Positions 10,124 through 19,893 of a stretch of 64,000 bases of DNA are shown here, piece after piece. The translations under genes were made by a program, and so were the position numbers. The notes under the pieces are model-generated. The model was not told the origin of the DNA. It searched no databases and saw only the letters and a list, made by a program, of their open reading frames with translations. The stretch comes from JBEVJK01 sp963791325 (GTDB taxonomy: Bacteria; Pseudomonadota; Alphaproteobacteria; Rhizobiales; Rhizobiaceae), in assembly GCA_963791325.1 (NCBI GenBank), contig CAWBRU010000023.1, positions 1 to 64,000 on the forward strand, written 5' to 3'. The first letter of the stretch is position 1. Each line of letters opens with the position of its first letter.

Positions 10124-10898
10124 TCAGATCCCGGCCGTCTGGCCCCCGTCGACGACCATGGCATGACCGGTGACGAAGCCGCCCGCATCAGAGCACAGCC
10201 ACAGCACGGTGCCCGCGATTTCCTCCGGGCGACCCATGCGCCCGACCGGTTCCTGCTTGATGATGCGAGCGCGGCCTTCTTCAGTGTCGCCGGTGTAGCG
10301 GGCGATCATCGGCGTATCGATGATGCCTGGGCAGATCGCATTAACGCGGATGTTTTTGTCGGCATATTCGAGTGCGGCAACCTTGCTGGCGGCGACGACG
10401 CCGAATTTGGAAGCGCAATAGGCGGACTGTTGACGGATCGCCAGAACGCCGGCGCCGGATGACGTGTTGACGATCGCGCCGCCGCCCTGCCGCAGCATGA
10501 TTTCGATTTCGTACTTCATGCAGAGGAAAACGCTCTTGAGATTGACCGCGATCACCCGATCCCAGAGCTCTTCCGAAATCTCGGCGATCAGCGTCCCCGG
10601 CTGTTCGATCCCGGCATTGTTGAAGGCGGCGTCAAGACGACCAAAGGTCTCGACCGTCAGTCGAGCGCTGATTTTACGTCGGCGGCTCTTGGTCACGTCG
10701 CAGATGCCGAGATCGACCTTGCCGCCAAACCCTCAATCTCAGCAACCGTGCCGTGAGGCCGTCTTCGTTGATGTCGACAGCCGTCACTGCCGCGCCAGCT
10801 CTTGCGAACGCGATCGCGGTTGCGCGGCCAATGCCGCTGCCTGCTCCTGTGACAAAGGCGACTTTTCCGGTAAAGTCGACGGTCGGTATGTTGGTCAT
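10124..10898 (-). CDS. Short-chain dehydrogenase/reductase (frame interrupted once)
   Basis: The protein starts MTNIPTVDFTGKVAFVTGAGSGIGRATA, with the TGxxxGIG cofactor loop. It continues with FNNAGI, the catalytic serine region IVNTSSGAG, YCASKFGV (YxxxK), and INVRVNAICPG-type sequence, ending FVTGHAMVVDGGQ. One frame slip near 10690-10740 separates the first 50 residues from the rest. GAGGAAG precedes the ATG at 10898. It is the last gene of the minus-strand run binding protein, ATPase, permease, SDR, and would oxidise the imported sugar or polyol. Its substrate is unknown. Confidence 0.86.
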
Positions 10899-10961
10899 GC
10901 TCTTCCTCACGCATTTCGGATGTTCAATCGTAGCGGACGGGGCTCGAAGTCGGAGGCTGGC

Positions 10962-12177
10962 CTAGCCGCCGGTCCTGGACTTGCTCTTGTTGCCGCCGAC
11001 CGTGTAGATCGCAGCCGCAACGACAACCACGATGCCTTCGATCAGGCCCTGCCAGTTCGCGCCAAGGTTCAGGATGTTGAATCCGTTGGTGAGCGAATAG
11101 AGCAGCAGGGCGCCCGCGAGCGTTTTGACGACGCTGCCTGCTCCGCCAAACAGCGAGGTGCCGCCGAGGATTGCCGCGGCGATGACGGTCAGCTCCGCGC
11201 CCTGCAAGCCTGCGGGATTGATTGAACGCAGGCGGCTCGCGAACAGGATACCTGCGAAGCCCGCCGCGCCACTACAGAAGACGAACGCCATCAACTTGTA
11301 GCGCGTGACGTTGATGCCAGAGAGGCGAGCCGCTTCGGGATTGCCGCCGACGCATAGAGGCGACGTCCGACCATCGTGAAGCTCAGAGTGAACCAGACGA
11401 TCGCGGTGAAGACTGCCAGATAGATAACGGGGTTGCGCACGAGCAATTCGCCGCCCGACGCCCAGGCGATAGCAGGAAAGCGCAGCCCGCCTATCGTCAT
11501 GCCGAGCGAGGACGGCCGCAGCGGCTGCCGGTCACGGTACGATCAGCTTGTCAAACCCGAGCGCCAGAAGCACAACGCCGGCAGCAACAATAAGCCAGAA
11601 GGCATCATGGCGACCGCCTTCGAAGGCTTTCATCGTCGCGATGACATCAGGATCTGACGCCGACAGCGAGCGGCCATCGGTATAGATCAGAACCAGACCG
11701 CGCACCGCGGTCATTGTGCCAAGCGTCACAATGAACGCGTTTATGCCGACAAACTGAACGATGACACCATTCAGAAGCCCGATGCCCATTGCGACGCCAT
11801 CGCCAAGCGCGGCGGCAGGCCAGAAGCCGATCGTGTCGGCATTGCCAATCAGAAGAACGGCTGCAAGCGCCGCGACCGATGCCACGGACAGATCGAAATT
11901 GCCGCTGATGAGCACCACGGTCATCGCAACCGCCATGATGGCGATGAGCGACGACTGGTAGACCACGTTGGAGAGGTTCAGCACGCTCAGATAATTGGCT
12001 CGGCCAAGGTAGGTCGTGATGATCGTGAGTACGATGATCAGGAGCAGAAGGGCGTAGTAGACGCCCATCTCGCGCAGGCCGAACAATCGTCGCCAATTCG
12101 TTTTGGACGGCGCTCGGTGCGGCCGTGACCGGCACATGCGCTTCTGCTTCGACTTCAATCTGAACTGCTGTGGTCAT
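10962..12177 (-). CDS. RbsC-type sugar ABC transporter permease (frame interrupted)
   Basis: This is a hydrophobic protein of about 400 residues with roughly ten membrane segments. A soluble N-terminus of about 40 residues is followed by YYALLLLIIVLTIITT and then GNFDLSVASVAALAAV, the conserved loop of the BPD_transp_2 (RbsC/XylH) permeases. The C-terminal half contains GAELTVIAAAILGGTSLFGG, the ATPase-coupling EAA-like loop. Frame slips fall near 12090, 11530 and 11345; the last is a single missing base. It lies directly downstream of the ATPase gene and completes the importer with the binding protein at 13805-14813. Confidence 0.86.
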
Positions 12178-12220
12178 CTGTGTTCTCATTGTCGCTCGCA
12201 TGCCGGCTATGGAAATCCGT

Positions 12221-13794
12221 TCAGCTTCGACAGGCGTGCACCTGACCACCGGCAAGCAGAAGCAACTCGTGCTCGGAGGTTTCGTGCATCGTCGTTCGGC
12301 AACGCACCGACCGTCGCGCATGACGAAGAATGCGGTCAGCAACGGCAAGCAGCTCTTCGAACTCGGACGAGACGATGATGACCGACTTGCCTTCGCTCGC
12401 GAGCTGACGGACCAGGCGCAGAATGTCTGTCTTGGCGCCGATATCGATCCCGGCGGTCGGCTCGTCCAGAAGGAAAAGCTTCACATCGCTGAAAAGCCAT
12501 TTCGCGATCGTCACCTTCTGAGCGTTGCCGCCGCTCAGCTCCCTGACCAGGATTTCCGGCGAATTCGCTTTGATCGAAAGCAAGCGGATGGCTTCCCAAC
12601 CGCGCTCGCGTTCGCGCTCAGCGACGGGAAGCGCATTCAGAACGAGACACGCCATCCAGTGCTGGCAGGGTGGTGTTGCGCCAGATCTCGAAGTCCGGCA
12701 CCAGGCCCTGCGCCATCCGGTCTTCCGGCACCATGCCGATCCCGGCCTTAACCGCGGCGCCGGTGCTCCGAGCTATCGCGTTTGCCGTCGAGGACAACCG
12801 TGCCGGTCGCATTTGTTGTCCGAGCCGTAGATCGCATGCAAGAGCTCGCTGCGACCCGATCCGAGCAGTCCAGCGATGCCGACGACTTCGCCTTGCGCGA
12901 CGATCGAAGGAGATCGGCTCAAGCCTTCCCGGCGAGGCAAGGTCGCGCAGTTCCAGCAGTGGACTTCGCATCACCGCTCGATTGACGATGCGAGGGCGTT
13001 CGCGCTGCTCCGACTCGCGTTCAAGCGCAACAATCTGCTTGCCGACAATCGCTTCGGCGATCTGGTTTTCGTCCAGATCAGCCGTGTTGGCTCGCAGCAC
13101 GGCCTTGCCGTCACGAAGCACCGTGACCTGGTCGGTGAGTGCCATCACTTCGTCGAGGAAGTGCGAGACGAACAGGATTGCCTTGTTTTCGCCTTTGGAC
13201 AGGCGCCGCACAGTCGCATAGACCAGTTCACGCTCTTCGGAGCCAGCGAAGCCGTGGGTTCGTCCATGACGATCAAATCCGCGCCGGTGCCGAGCAGCCT
13301 GCAGAATCGAAACCATCTGCCGCTCACCGATCGACAGGGAGCCAACCAGCGCATCCGGATCCAGCCAGTAGCCGACGCGTTGACACAGTTCGTCGAACTG
13401 CACACTGGATAGTGGACGAACGCCGCCACCGACCGTGGCTTCCAAGGAAGATGTTCTCCAGGACCGAAAGGGTGGGAACCAGCGGAATATGCTGGTGGAC
13501 CGTCGCGACGCCCATGTCGTTTGCAGCCTTGGGACTGTCCCAAGAGACAGGCTCGCCACGCCAGATGATGTCGCCCAGGGTCGCCCGGTAAGCACCGGAG
13601 AGGATCTTGATCAGGGTCGACTTGCCGGCGCCATTGGCGCCGAGCAAGCCATGCACTTTGCCCTGCTCGATGTCGAGATCGACACCGCGCAGGGCCAGCG
13701 TGCCATTGGGAAACGCCTTCACAACACCGCGCAATTGCATGATCGGCTGTATCGTGTTGCATCGGCTCAATGCTCCCAATGCTCGTGGATGCAA
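12221..13794 (-). CDS. RbsA-type sugar ABC transporter ATPase with two nucleotide-binding domains (frame interrupted)
   Basis: The roughly 520-residue span encodes two ABC domains, as in RbsA, XylG and MglA. Domain 1 has Walker A GANGAGKST, SLSIGERQMVSI as signature and FVSHFLDEV. Domain 2 has IGMVPEDR (typical of the second RbsA domain), signature LSGGNAQKV, Walker B KLFLLDEPTAGID and VIIVSSEFEEL. In this family the second domain is usually degenerate in Walker A. Several frame slips occur (near 13580, 13280, 12900, 12640 and 12290). The start at 13794 is tentative; MQLRG at 13740 is an alternative. Confidence 0.86.
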
Positions 13795-13804
13795 ACCGAC
13801 TATC

Positions 13805-14813
13805 TCACCATTGCTCGGGGCAGTCGTCGATCGTCTCCTTTGTGATCTGAGGCATGTCGTAGGAAACGAAGCGCCCCTTCGGCGTGTCGGGCTTGGTGAC
13901 CGCTTCGTACATGGCCTGGAACATCAGCGTGCCGAGCAGTTTCGGGCGGGTGCAAACAGAGCCGTACATTTCGCCGGCGAGGATCGCATCGTGACCGAGC
14001 TTCGACCCGCCGCCGGTGGCGATCAGTGTGACTTTCGAGCTCGCAGCATCGATGGCGCGGGCGCAGCCGATGGCCATGTCGTCGGCATGGCTGAAGATCA
14101 GGTCCAGATCCGGATGCGCGGTCAGGAAGTTCTGGCAGACCGCTTCGCCCTCGTCCGGCGTCCAGTTTGTCGGCTGCTCGGCAACGATCTCGTACTTGGC
14201 GCCGGCCTTGTCCAGCGCGGCGCGGAAGCCCTTCGGTGTCGAGCTTCACGATGGTGTAGGCGGGATCGCCCATGACGATGCCGATCTTGGCTTTGCGGTC
14301 CTTCGGCAAGAACTGCCGCAGCCATCTCTCCCGAGACATAGCCGGCCTTGTAGTTGTCCGTCGCCACCAGCGCGGACAGGCCGGGATAAGGATCGGTGAG
14401 CTTGCGCGTGGCGGAATCGCCGACCTGCAGCGCGATGGCGACAACCGGGATTTTCGCGTCGTTGATTTTGTCGACGAAGGACTCCGCCACGACGGAATCA
14501 AGCGGCAGGAAACCGATGGCGTCGACCTTCTGGGTGATCAGGTCGTCCAGCGCGTTGCCCTGCTTTTCGACACTGCCGCGCGGATCGAGAACGACGGTTT
14601 TTACGCCAGCTTTGGCCGCCGCTTCTTCGAAACCTTGGCAGTCGAGACGTTGTACGGATACTCAAGGCTGGCCGGCACATAGCCGAAGGTCAGATCCTTG
14701 GCTGAGGCAATGTGGCCGCATAGCACTGTCAGTACGACAGCTGCCGAAGCGCTTAGCATCCCGTTTCGAAGGCCAGAACAATGGCGGCCAGATCTTCTGT
14801 TAGCTTGGCGCAT
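13805..14813 (-). CDS. Periplasmic sugar-binding protein of an ABC importer, copy 2 (frame interrupted)
   Basis: After a signal peptide, the mature protein starts near AKDLTFGYVPASLEYPYN and ends DLIFSHADDMAIGCARAIDAAS plus a conserved KETIDDCPEQW tail. It resembles copy 1 (7476-8446) throughout, including the unusual C-terminal CP-[AE]-[EQ]W motif. Three or more frame slips occur near 14620, 14320 and 14235. GGGAGGA lies 6 bases before the ATG at 14813. It heads the importer operon, followed 10 bp later by the ATPase gene, and operator site 4 lies about 200 bp upstream. A pentose, deoxy-sugar or polyol ligand is likely. Confidence 0.88.
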
Positions 14814-15015
14814 GATTTCCTCCCTGACCATGCATCGTGCGACATTTCTCCAGGGCGTTGTTCACCTCTGACGCACGACAGTTTTCCTTCTCGCTAAATG
14901 TTCTTCGCAGGGTGACGATCAGTCGCGCTCATTCTCAGCAGCCCTTTCGAACAACGTTTTCGTAACACGGCCGTACATGTCGAGACAGGGGTGCTGGAAA
15001 AGAGAGAGGCATCGA

Positions 15016-15032
15016 TATAGCTTTTTGTTATG
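15016..15032. promoter_or_regulatory. Palindromic operator, LysR-type box, site 4 (diverged)
   Basis: TATAG-N7-TTATG keeps the spacing of the other three sites with one change in each arm. It is upstream of the importer operon headed by the copy-2 binding protein. The rest of 14814-15463 shows no convincing gene. Confidence 0.5.
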
Positions 15033-15463
15033 AGTAAGCTGGAGCGGTTGGGTGGCCATGAATGGCAGCCAAGCTAGTCACCGCCGGCGCGACCCAAGTC
15101 ACAACCTCATCACGGGCTGCATGACTGGCACGACCGTCCTCAGACGGCTCCGGGCCATGAGAGAAGGCGCGGTCATATTCGGCGGCGGCCTCTGCCCGGT
15201 AACAAAGCTCAACGTCCATTTGCATCTCCGCCTCTGTATGGCCGTACTGTAAACCATTCTGAGCTAACGTAACCAGCGAGCGGCGCCGATGGTTATCGCC
15301 CTAAACTTGTCTGGCGCTAGGACAGGTGTTACGGCCACCACTTAACGATCAGGCGAATGGCCGCGTTGAGGCGCGACCCGCCGTCCCGCTCACTTGCAGC
15401 TCTGTAAAGTGAGCGTGGTGGATTTCCCACGGAGCGTCGATTGGTGCGAGTCTGGGGGATTGC

Positions 15464-15600
15464 GTGAGGATATCCGTCGGCGTGAGCGCCGCCGATCGTG
15501 CCCGGCTGGAAGCGATTTTCGCGGATCGGAACAGCCCGCAAAAGCCTGTCTGGCGGGCGCGGAACATCCTAATGACGGCCAGCAGTCTCGGCACGGGTCG
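15464..15600 (+). pseudogene. IS630-family transposase remnant (N-terminal scrap)
   Basis: About 45 residues (ADRARLEAIFADRNSPQKPV followed by WRARNILMTASSLGTG) match the start of IS630-family transposases, where ADRNSPQKHVWRARI is highly conserved. After about 15600 the similarity stops and no DDE core follows. It is a decayed fragment. The stretch between it and 15909 contains no recognisable gene, only the presumed left end of the next element. Confidence 0.7.
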
Positions 15601-15909
15601 TGCGTTGCGCACCAGGCGTGCAGTGCGGCTTCACGGCACAGTCCCTACAAGTCATCGGATCGCGCAATTGCGCGTGTGCTTGCCGTACGGCGTGTCCGGC
15701 GTCAGCACCAATGAGACAAAATCGGCTTAACTGAGAGGGGAGGATTTCTGGCTCATCGTAGCCCTTCAAGGGAGCGAAGATGAGACAGATGGGGTATTCG
15801 GCTTGAGCCCCATCTTCGACTGGCATGGATTAGAGGTGCTGCGCTTCGAGCTGATGATAGAACGTGGTCTGTCTGGAACAGCCACAAGCATCAGGAAAGG
15901 AAGCGCAGC

Positions 15910-16995
15910 ATGAAGCACTATGCCGGATTGGACGTCTCGGTGAAAGAGACGTCGGTGTGCATCGTGGACGAAACGGGCGCGATCTGCCGCGAGATGAAGG
16001 TCGCCAGCCACCCCGAAGATCTCGTTCGAGCCTTGAAGGATCCCGCGTGGCAGCTCGTGCGGATCGGGCTTGAAGCTGGGCCCTTGTCGCAATGGCTGTT
16101 CAGCGGATTGGCCGAAGCCGGCTTGCCGGTGATCTGCATCGAGACCCGGCATGCCAAGGCGTTCCTCAAAGCGCAGGTGAACAAGACCGATCGCAACGAT
16201 GCGCGCGGCATCGCGCAGATGATGCGGGTCAATCTGTTCCGGCCGGTGCATGTCAAGACGCTGACAAGCCAGAAGCGCCGCGCCCTGCTGACCGCTCGCA
16301 AGCTGCTGCAGGAGAAGGCGATCGCCATCGAGAATGACATTCGCGGCCTGTTGCGCAACTTCGGGCTCAAGGTCGGCGTCGTTGGGACGATCGGATTTGA
16401 GATCGCGGATCCGCGAACTTGTTGACGGCATGCCGGATCTGGCGGAGATCATGGCGCCACTGCTCGCCGCCAGGCAGAAGCTGCGTGAGGAGTTCGTCAC
16501 GCTCCATCGGAAAGCTGCTGGCGATCGTCAGGGATGACGACGGTCTGCCGTCGCCTGATGACGATCCCGGGTGTCGGTCCTGTTACGTCGCTCTGGCCTT
16601 CATGCCAGCACCATCGATGTTCCGGCGCGCTTCAGGAACTCACAGGCTGTCGGGCCGGCGCTGGGATTGACCCCGGTGCTCAACCAATCTGGCGAAAGCC
16701 ATCGCGTCGGCCGCGTCTCCCTGTGCGGTGATGGAATGATGCGAACGCTGCTCTACGAAGCGGCCCAGGTCATGCTGACGCGCGTGAAGAAATGGTCGTG
16801 GCTGAAAGCCTGGGCGATGAACGTCGCCAAGCGACGCGGCCGGCGAAAGGCCATCGTCGCGCTGGCCCGCCGGCTGGCGGTGATCATGCATCGCATGTGG
16901 AGCGATGGCACCGAGTTCCGCTGGACAAGGAGAAAGCATGCCGGCGGCCGTCTGACCGCAGCCGAGATCTGCGCCATAGAAGGAGATCAAAGTTC
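15910..16995 (+). CDS. IS110-family transposase (frame interrupted)
   Basis: The N-terminal half (MKHYAGLDVSVKETSVCIVD, then VNKTDRNDARGIAQMM) is the DEDD RuvC-like domain of IS110 recombinases. The C-terminal half contains MTIPGVGPVTS and GLTPVLNQSGE, the transposase_20 domain with its catalytic serine region. The two halves are separated by about four single-base slips between 16400 and 16620. Whether these are real inactivating mutations or consensus errors cannot be decided here. The end is approximate. It borders an IS3-family element on its right. Confidence 0.78.
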
Positions 16996-17121
16996 CGCCT
17001 GCCGGTGGAAAGACGTCCTTCGCGGGACGATGGATGAGGTGAGTTCGCTCGGGTCTTGTGTCGGTCGCGCCATCGCGATCAGGACGCGCAGACAGATTGG
17101 GCCGCCTCATTCTACTGATCC

Positions 17122-17606
17122 CATGCTGGGAGCGGCCAAGAGCCGATCCCGAAGAGAAGCAAGGCCCGCGAAAGACGTCAAACGCCGGCAGAGTCGGAAA
17201 GTTCGAAAGCGCTTGACCTCAACACGCCGAATAGAGAAGAAAGCCGGAACACAAAAAGCCTCAGCCGAACAGGTCGCGAAAGACATCCGCCGGGCCACGC
17301 GCAAGCAGTATGGGGCGGAAGAGAAGATCCGCATCGTGCTGGACGGTCTGCGCGGCGAGGAGTCGATCGCCGCGCTGTGCCGGCGCGAAGGCATCGCCGA
17401 GAGCCTGTATTACAACTGGTCGAAGGAGTTCCTCGAAGCCGGCAAGAAGCGGCTTGCGGGCGACACGGCGCGGGCCGCAACCAGCGACGAGGTCAAGGCA
17501 GCTGCGCCGCGAGACCCGCGATCTGAAGGAGGTCGTCGCCGAGCAGGCGCTGGAACTGCGTCTGCTCAAAAAAAGCATGATCGCGGATGGGGGCGACGAC
17601 GAATGA
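17122..17606 (+). CDS. IS3-family transposase OrfA (HTH subunit; one frame slip)
   Basis: The sequence RKQYGAEEKIRIVLDGLRGE followed by ALCRREGI and LYYNWSKEFLEAGKKRL is the helix-turn-helix domain of IS3-family OrfA. After one extra base near 17500 comes the leucine-zipper tail LRRETRDLKEVVAEQALELR. The stop codon overlaps the OrfB start (ATGA at 17603-17606), as usual for IS3 elements that make OrfAB by frameshifting. The start is uncertain; ATG 17122 gives a longer basic leader than typical. Confidence 0.75.
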
Positions 17607-18235
17607 GATACCCCGCCTCCGAGAAGCTGGAGATCATCCGGCTCGTCGAGCAGTCGCACCTGCCGGCGCGCCGCACGCTGGAGAAGCTCGGCATTCCCCG
17701 CGCCACCTTCCACCGCTGGTATGATCGGTTCCTGACCGGCGGTGTCGAAGCCCTCGAGGATCGCCGGCCCTGGCCGAAGCGGGTCTGGAACCGCATTCCC
17801 GAGGCGGTGCGTGAGCGGATCATCGAACTTGGCTCTGAACAGGCCGGAGCTGTCGCCGCGCGAACTGGCGGTGACGTTCACCGACGCCGAAAGCTATTTT
17901 GTCTCCGAGGCTTCGGTCTATCGCCTGCTCAAGGCCCACGACCTGATCACCAGCCCGGCCTTCATCGTCATCAAGGCCGCCGACGAGTTCAAGGACAAGA
18001 CGACGGCTCCCGAACCAGCTCTGGCAGACCGACTTCACCTATCTGAAGGTCATCGGTTGGGGCTGGTTTTATCTGTCGACCATCCTCGACGACTTCTCCC
18101 GCTACATCATCGCCTGGAAGCTGTGCACCACCATGCGGGTCGAGGACGTCACCGACACGCTCAACCTGGCGCTCGCCGCATCAGGCTGCGACAACGCCAG
18201 GCTCATGCAGCGGCCGCGGCTGCTCTCCGACAACG
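17603..18235 (+). pseudogene. IS3-family transposase OrfB, 5' part, split by a nested insertion
   Basis: MRYPASEKLEIIRLVEQSHL begins a DDE transposase. The rve core starts at NQLWQTDFTYLKVIGWGWFY (first catalytic Asp) and reaches RLLSDN (second Asp region), where the frame is cut. The remainder continues at 19894 with GPCYVAGDLADWL. Two extra single bases (near 17831 and 18012) also shift the frame. The gene is therefore broken by insertion of the IS110/IS1111-type element. Confidence 0.85.
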
Positions 18236-18263
18236 TCCTAAGCGCGGAAGGAAATGGAGCCTG

Positions 18264-18280
18264 CAGTCAAGGTCTCTCTG
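18264..18280 (+). repeat. Left subterminal inverted repeat of the nested IS1111-type element
   Basis: CAGTCAAGGTCTCTCTG pairs with the complement of 19783-19799 (CAGTCAAGGTTTCTCTA on the minus strand), 15 of 17 identical. Confidence 0.6.
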
Positions 18281-18480
18281 TTCGTCAGCATGCTCTCGCT
18301 GCGTGACGTTGGTCAAGTCGTCGAACCAGGCGGCTTCCACCGGCAAGAGAAAAGGTCTCGTCCATAGCAAACACAGGGTACGCACGAAGGCGGCCCTCAC
18401 CGTCCTCAACACGAGCTTCTGATCCAGGCGGAAGACCCGAACATTATCTACAGGGTCATCGAAGCGATGCCCTCACGGCC

Positions 18481-19743
18481 CTAGCTGACAGAGGTTCTTC
18501 CACCTGGCACCCGCCCTTCAACGAAGGGCCGGTAGTCGGAACCACCTTTGACGACGGCGTGCACGACACGCGCCATCTTGGCGGTAATAGCGGTCATTGC
18601 CTTGCGGCGCAGATCGGGATTGTCGCGATCCCTCGCGATGTAGCGTTCGAACTTATGACGGAAGCCGTTCTCCCGCTGGCGGATGGCGACTTGTCCGGCG
18701 ATCCACAGGGTGCGGCGCAGACGAGCATTGCCGAATTTGGAAAGGCGGGTCTGGCCTCGATATTGGCCTGACTGCTGTGTCGAGAGGTCCAGCCCGCAGA
18801 ACTTTAGAAACTGGCGATGATGACCGAAACGGCGGAGATCGCCGGCTTCGGCAATGATGGTCAATGCGTTGATCGGTCCGATGCCCGGGATTTGTCGCAG
18901 GAGTTGATAGTCCTGGCTGTGCCGCAACAGCTCGTCGGCCTGCGCTTCGATCTCATTGCGCTGCCGGATCAGGCTGCGTGCTTCGTCAATGACCATCCGG
19001 AACATGCGAATGGCCGGCGCATCAAGCGGCAGCGGCAGTCCGATCGATGAGCGCGCCGTCTCGAAAATATCCATCAGAATCTGTGTCTTGCTGACCTTGC
19101 GGCCGACGACATCCCAAGCTGCTGCCACAAACTCCTCCTTCGTCAGCGCCGTGATGCTTGCTGGGGTCGGAAAGGCATGGAGGAAGGCGAAGAACCAATC
19201 GCTGCGGCTGTTTCCCCGGAAGCGATCGATCTCGGGGAAATACAGCGGCAGGTAGTGCGTCAGGATACGGTGCTGGATCTCGGTCTTGGCCCTGGCGATC
19301 GCTTCATGTGTCTTCGACAGTTCCTGCACGTCGTTGATGCCGGCCCGCAGCGGATCATGGTAGACCTGCGTCGCCTGGATCCTGAGCATGTGCAGGATCA
19401 CCTGGGCATCCTTTGGATCGTTCTTGTCCCAGCTGTTGTGCAACGCTTCTCGTGTTCGGGCCAGCGCCAGCGACGACACCAGCCGCACTTCAAAACCCGC
19501 TTCAGCCAGGCGCCATGCTATCGGCCGGTGATAGTTCCCGGTCGCCTCAAAGGCGCAGACCACAGGGCGGCCGTACGCCTGCAGCACTTCGATCAGATGG
19601 TCGTACTCAGCACGGGTGTTGAGGACCAAAAGGCGACGCCGGCGCTTGTGGCCTGGTGCTTCGATCAGAACTTCATTGCGCATCTTGGCAACGTCGATCG
19701 CTACCAGCACCGCGGCGGCGGGTGTAGAATCTAAAATGGTCAT
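18481..19743 (-). CDS. IS110-family (IS1111 subgroup) transposase, intact
   Basis: This intact 420-residue DEDD recombinase has an N-terminal RuvC-like domain with LVAIDVAKMRNEV (first Asp), CAFEATGNYHRPI (Glu) and DKNDPKDAQVI (DxxD pair). The C-terminal transposase_20 domain has LLRQIPGIGPINALTI and GLDLSTQQSGQYRG, containing the nucleophilic serine region. ATG 19743 gives the normal N-terminus. Unlike the IS genes around it the frame is complete, and it interrupts another IS, so it is probably the youngest element here. Family members are guided by an RNA made from the element's own non-coding end. Confidence 0.9.
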   Translation of the reverse strand: MTILDSTPAAAVLVAIDVAKMRNEVLIEAPGHKRRRRLLVLNTRAEYDHLIEVLQAYGRPVVCAFEATGNYHRPIAWRLAEAGFEVRLVSSLALARTREALHNSWDKNDPKDAQVILHMLRIQATQVYHDPLRAGINDVQELSKTHEAIARAKTEIQHRILTHYLPLYFPEIDRFRGNSRSDWFFAFLHAFPTPASITALTKEEFVAAAWDVVGRKVSKTQILMDIFETARSSIGLPLPLDAPAIRMFRMVIDEARSLIRQRNEIEAQADELLRHSQDYQLLRQIPGIGPINALTIIAEAGDLRRFGHHRQFLKFCGLDLSTQQSGQYRGQTRLSKFGNARLRRTLWIAGQVAIRQRENGFRHKFERYIARDRDNPDLRRKAMTAITAKMARVVHAVVKGGSDYRPFVEGRVPGGRTSVS

Positions 19744-19782
19744 GGTCGGTCTCTCCGGAATGGGTTGTGAGCATTCACATTC

Positions 19783-19799
19783 TAGAGAAACCTTGACTG
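19783..19799 (-). repeat. Right subterminal inverted repeat of the nested IS1111-type element
   Basis: This is the partner of 18264-18280. It is followed at 19818-19850 by a hairpin with 9-base arms (GGTGCGCGC / GCGCGCACC), which may be part of the terminal structure. Confidence 0.6.
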
Positions 19800-19893
19800 G
19801 CCATGGCCGCCTCGACCGGTGCGCGCCTGCAGCGAAAAGCTGCGCGCACCGCTGTCTCGGCTGCCGCCGCTCCTTCATTCCGTAGGTGCTACG

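Larger units (their letters stand above)
18236..19890. mobile_element. IS110/IS1111-type insertion sequence nested inside IS3 orfB
   Basis: The interrupted IS3 reading frame gives the borders. The left flank ends ...GACAACG and the right flank resumes ACGGACCG..., so the uninterrupted target reads GACAACGGACCG and ACG is the shared core. The element is about 1.65 kb. It holds one intact minus-strand DEDD transposase gene, a downstream non-coding end of about 245 bp and an upstream end of about 147 bp. Subterminal inverted repeats at 18264-18280 and 19783-19799 match at 15 of 17 positions, typical of the IS1111 subgroup. Exact ends are inferred from the target gene, not from a second copy. Confidence 0.7.
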
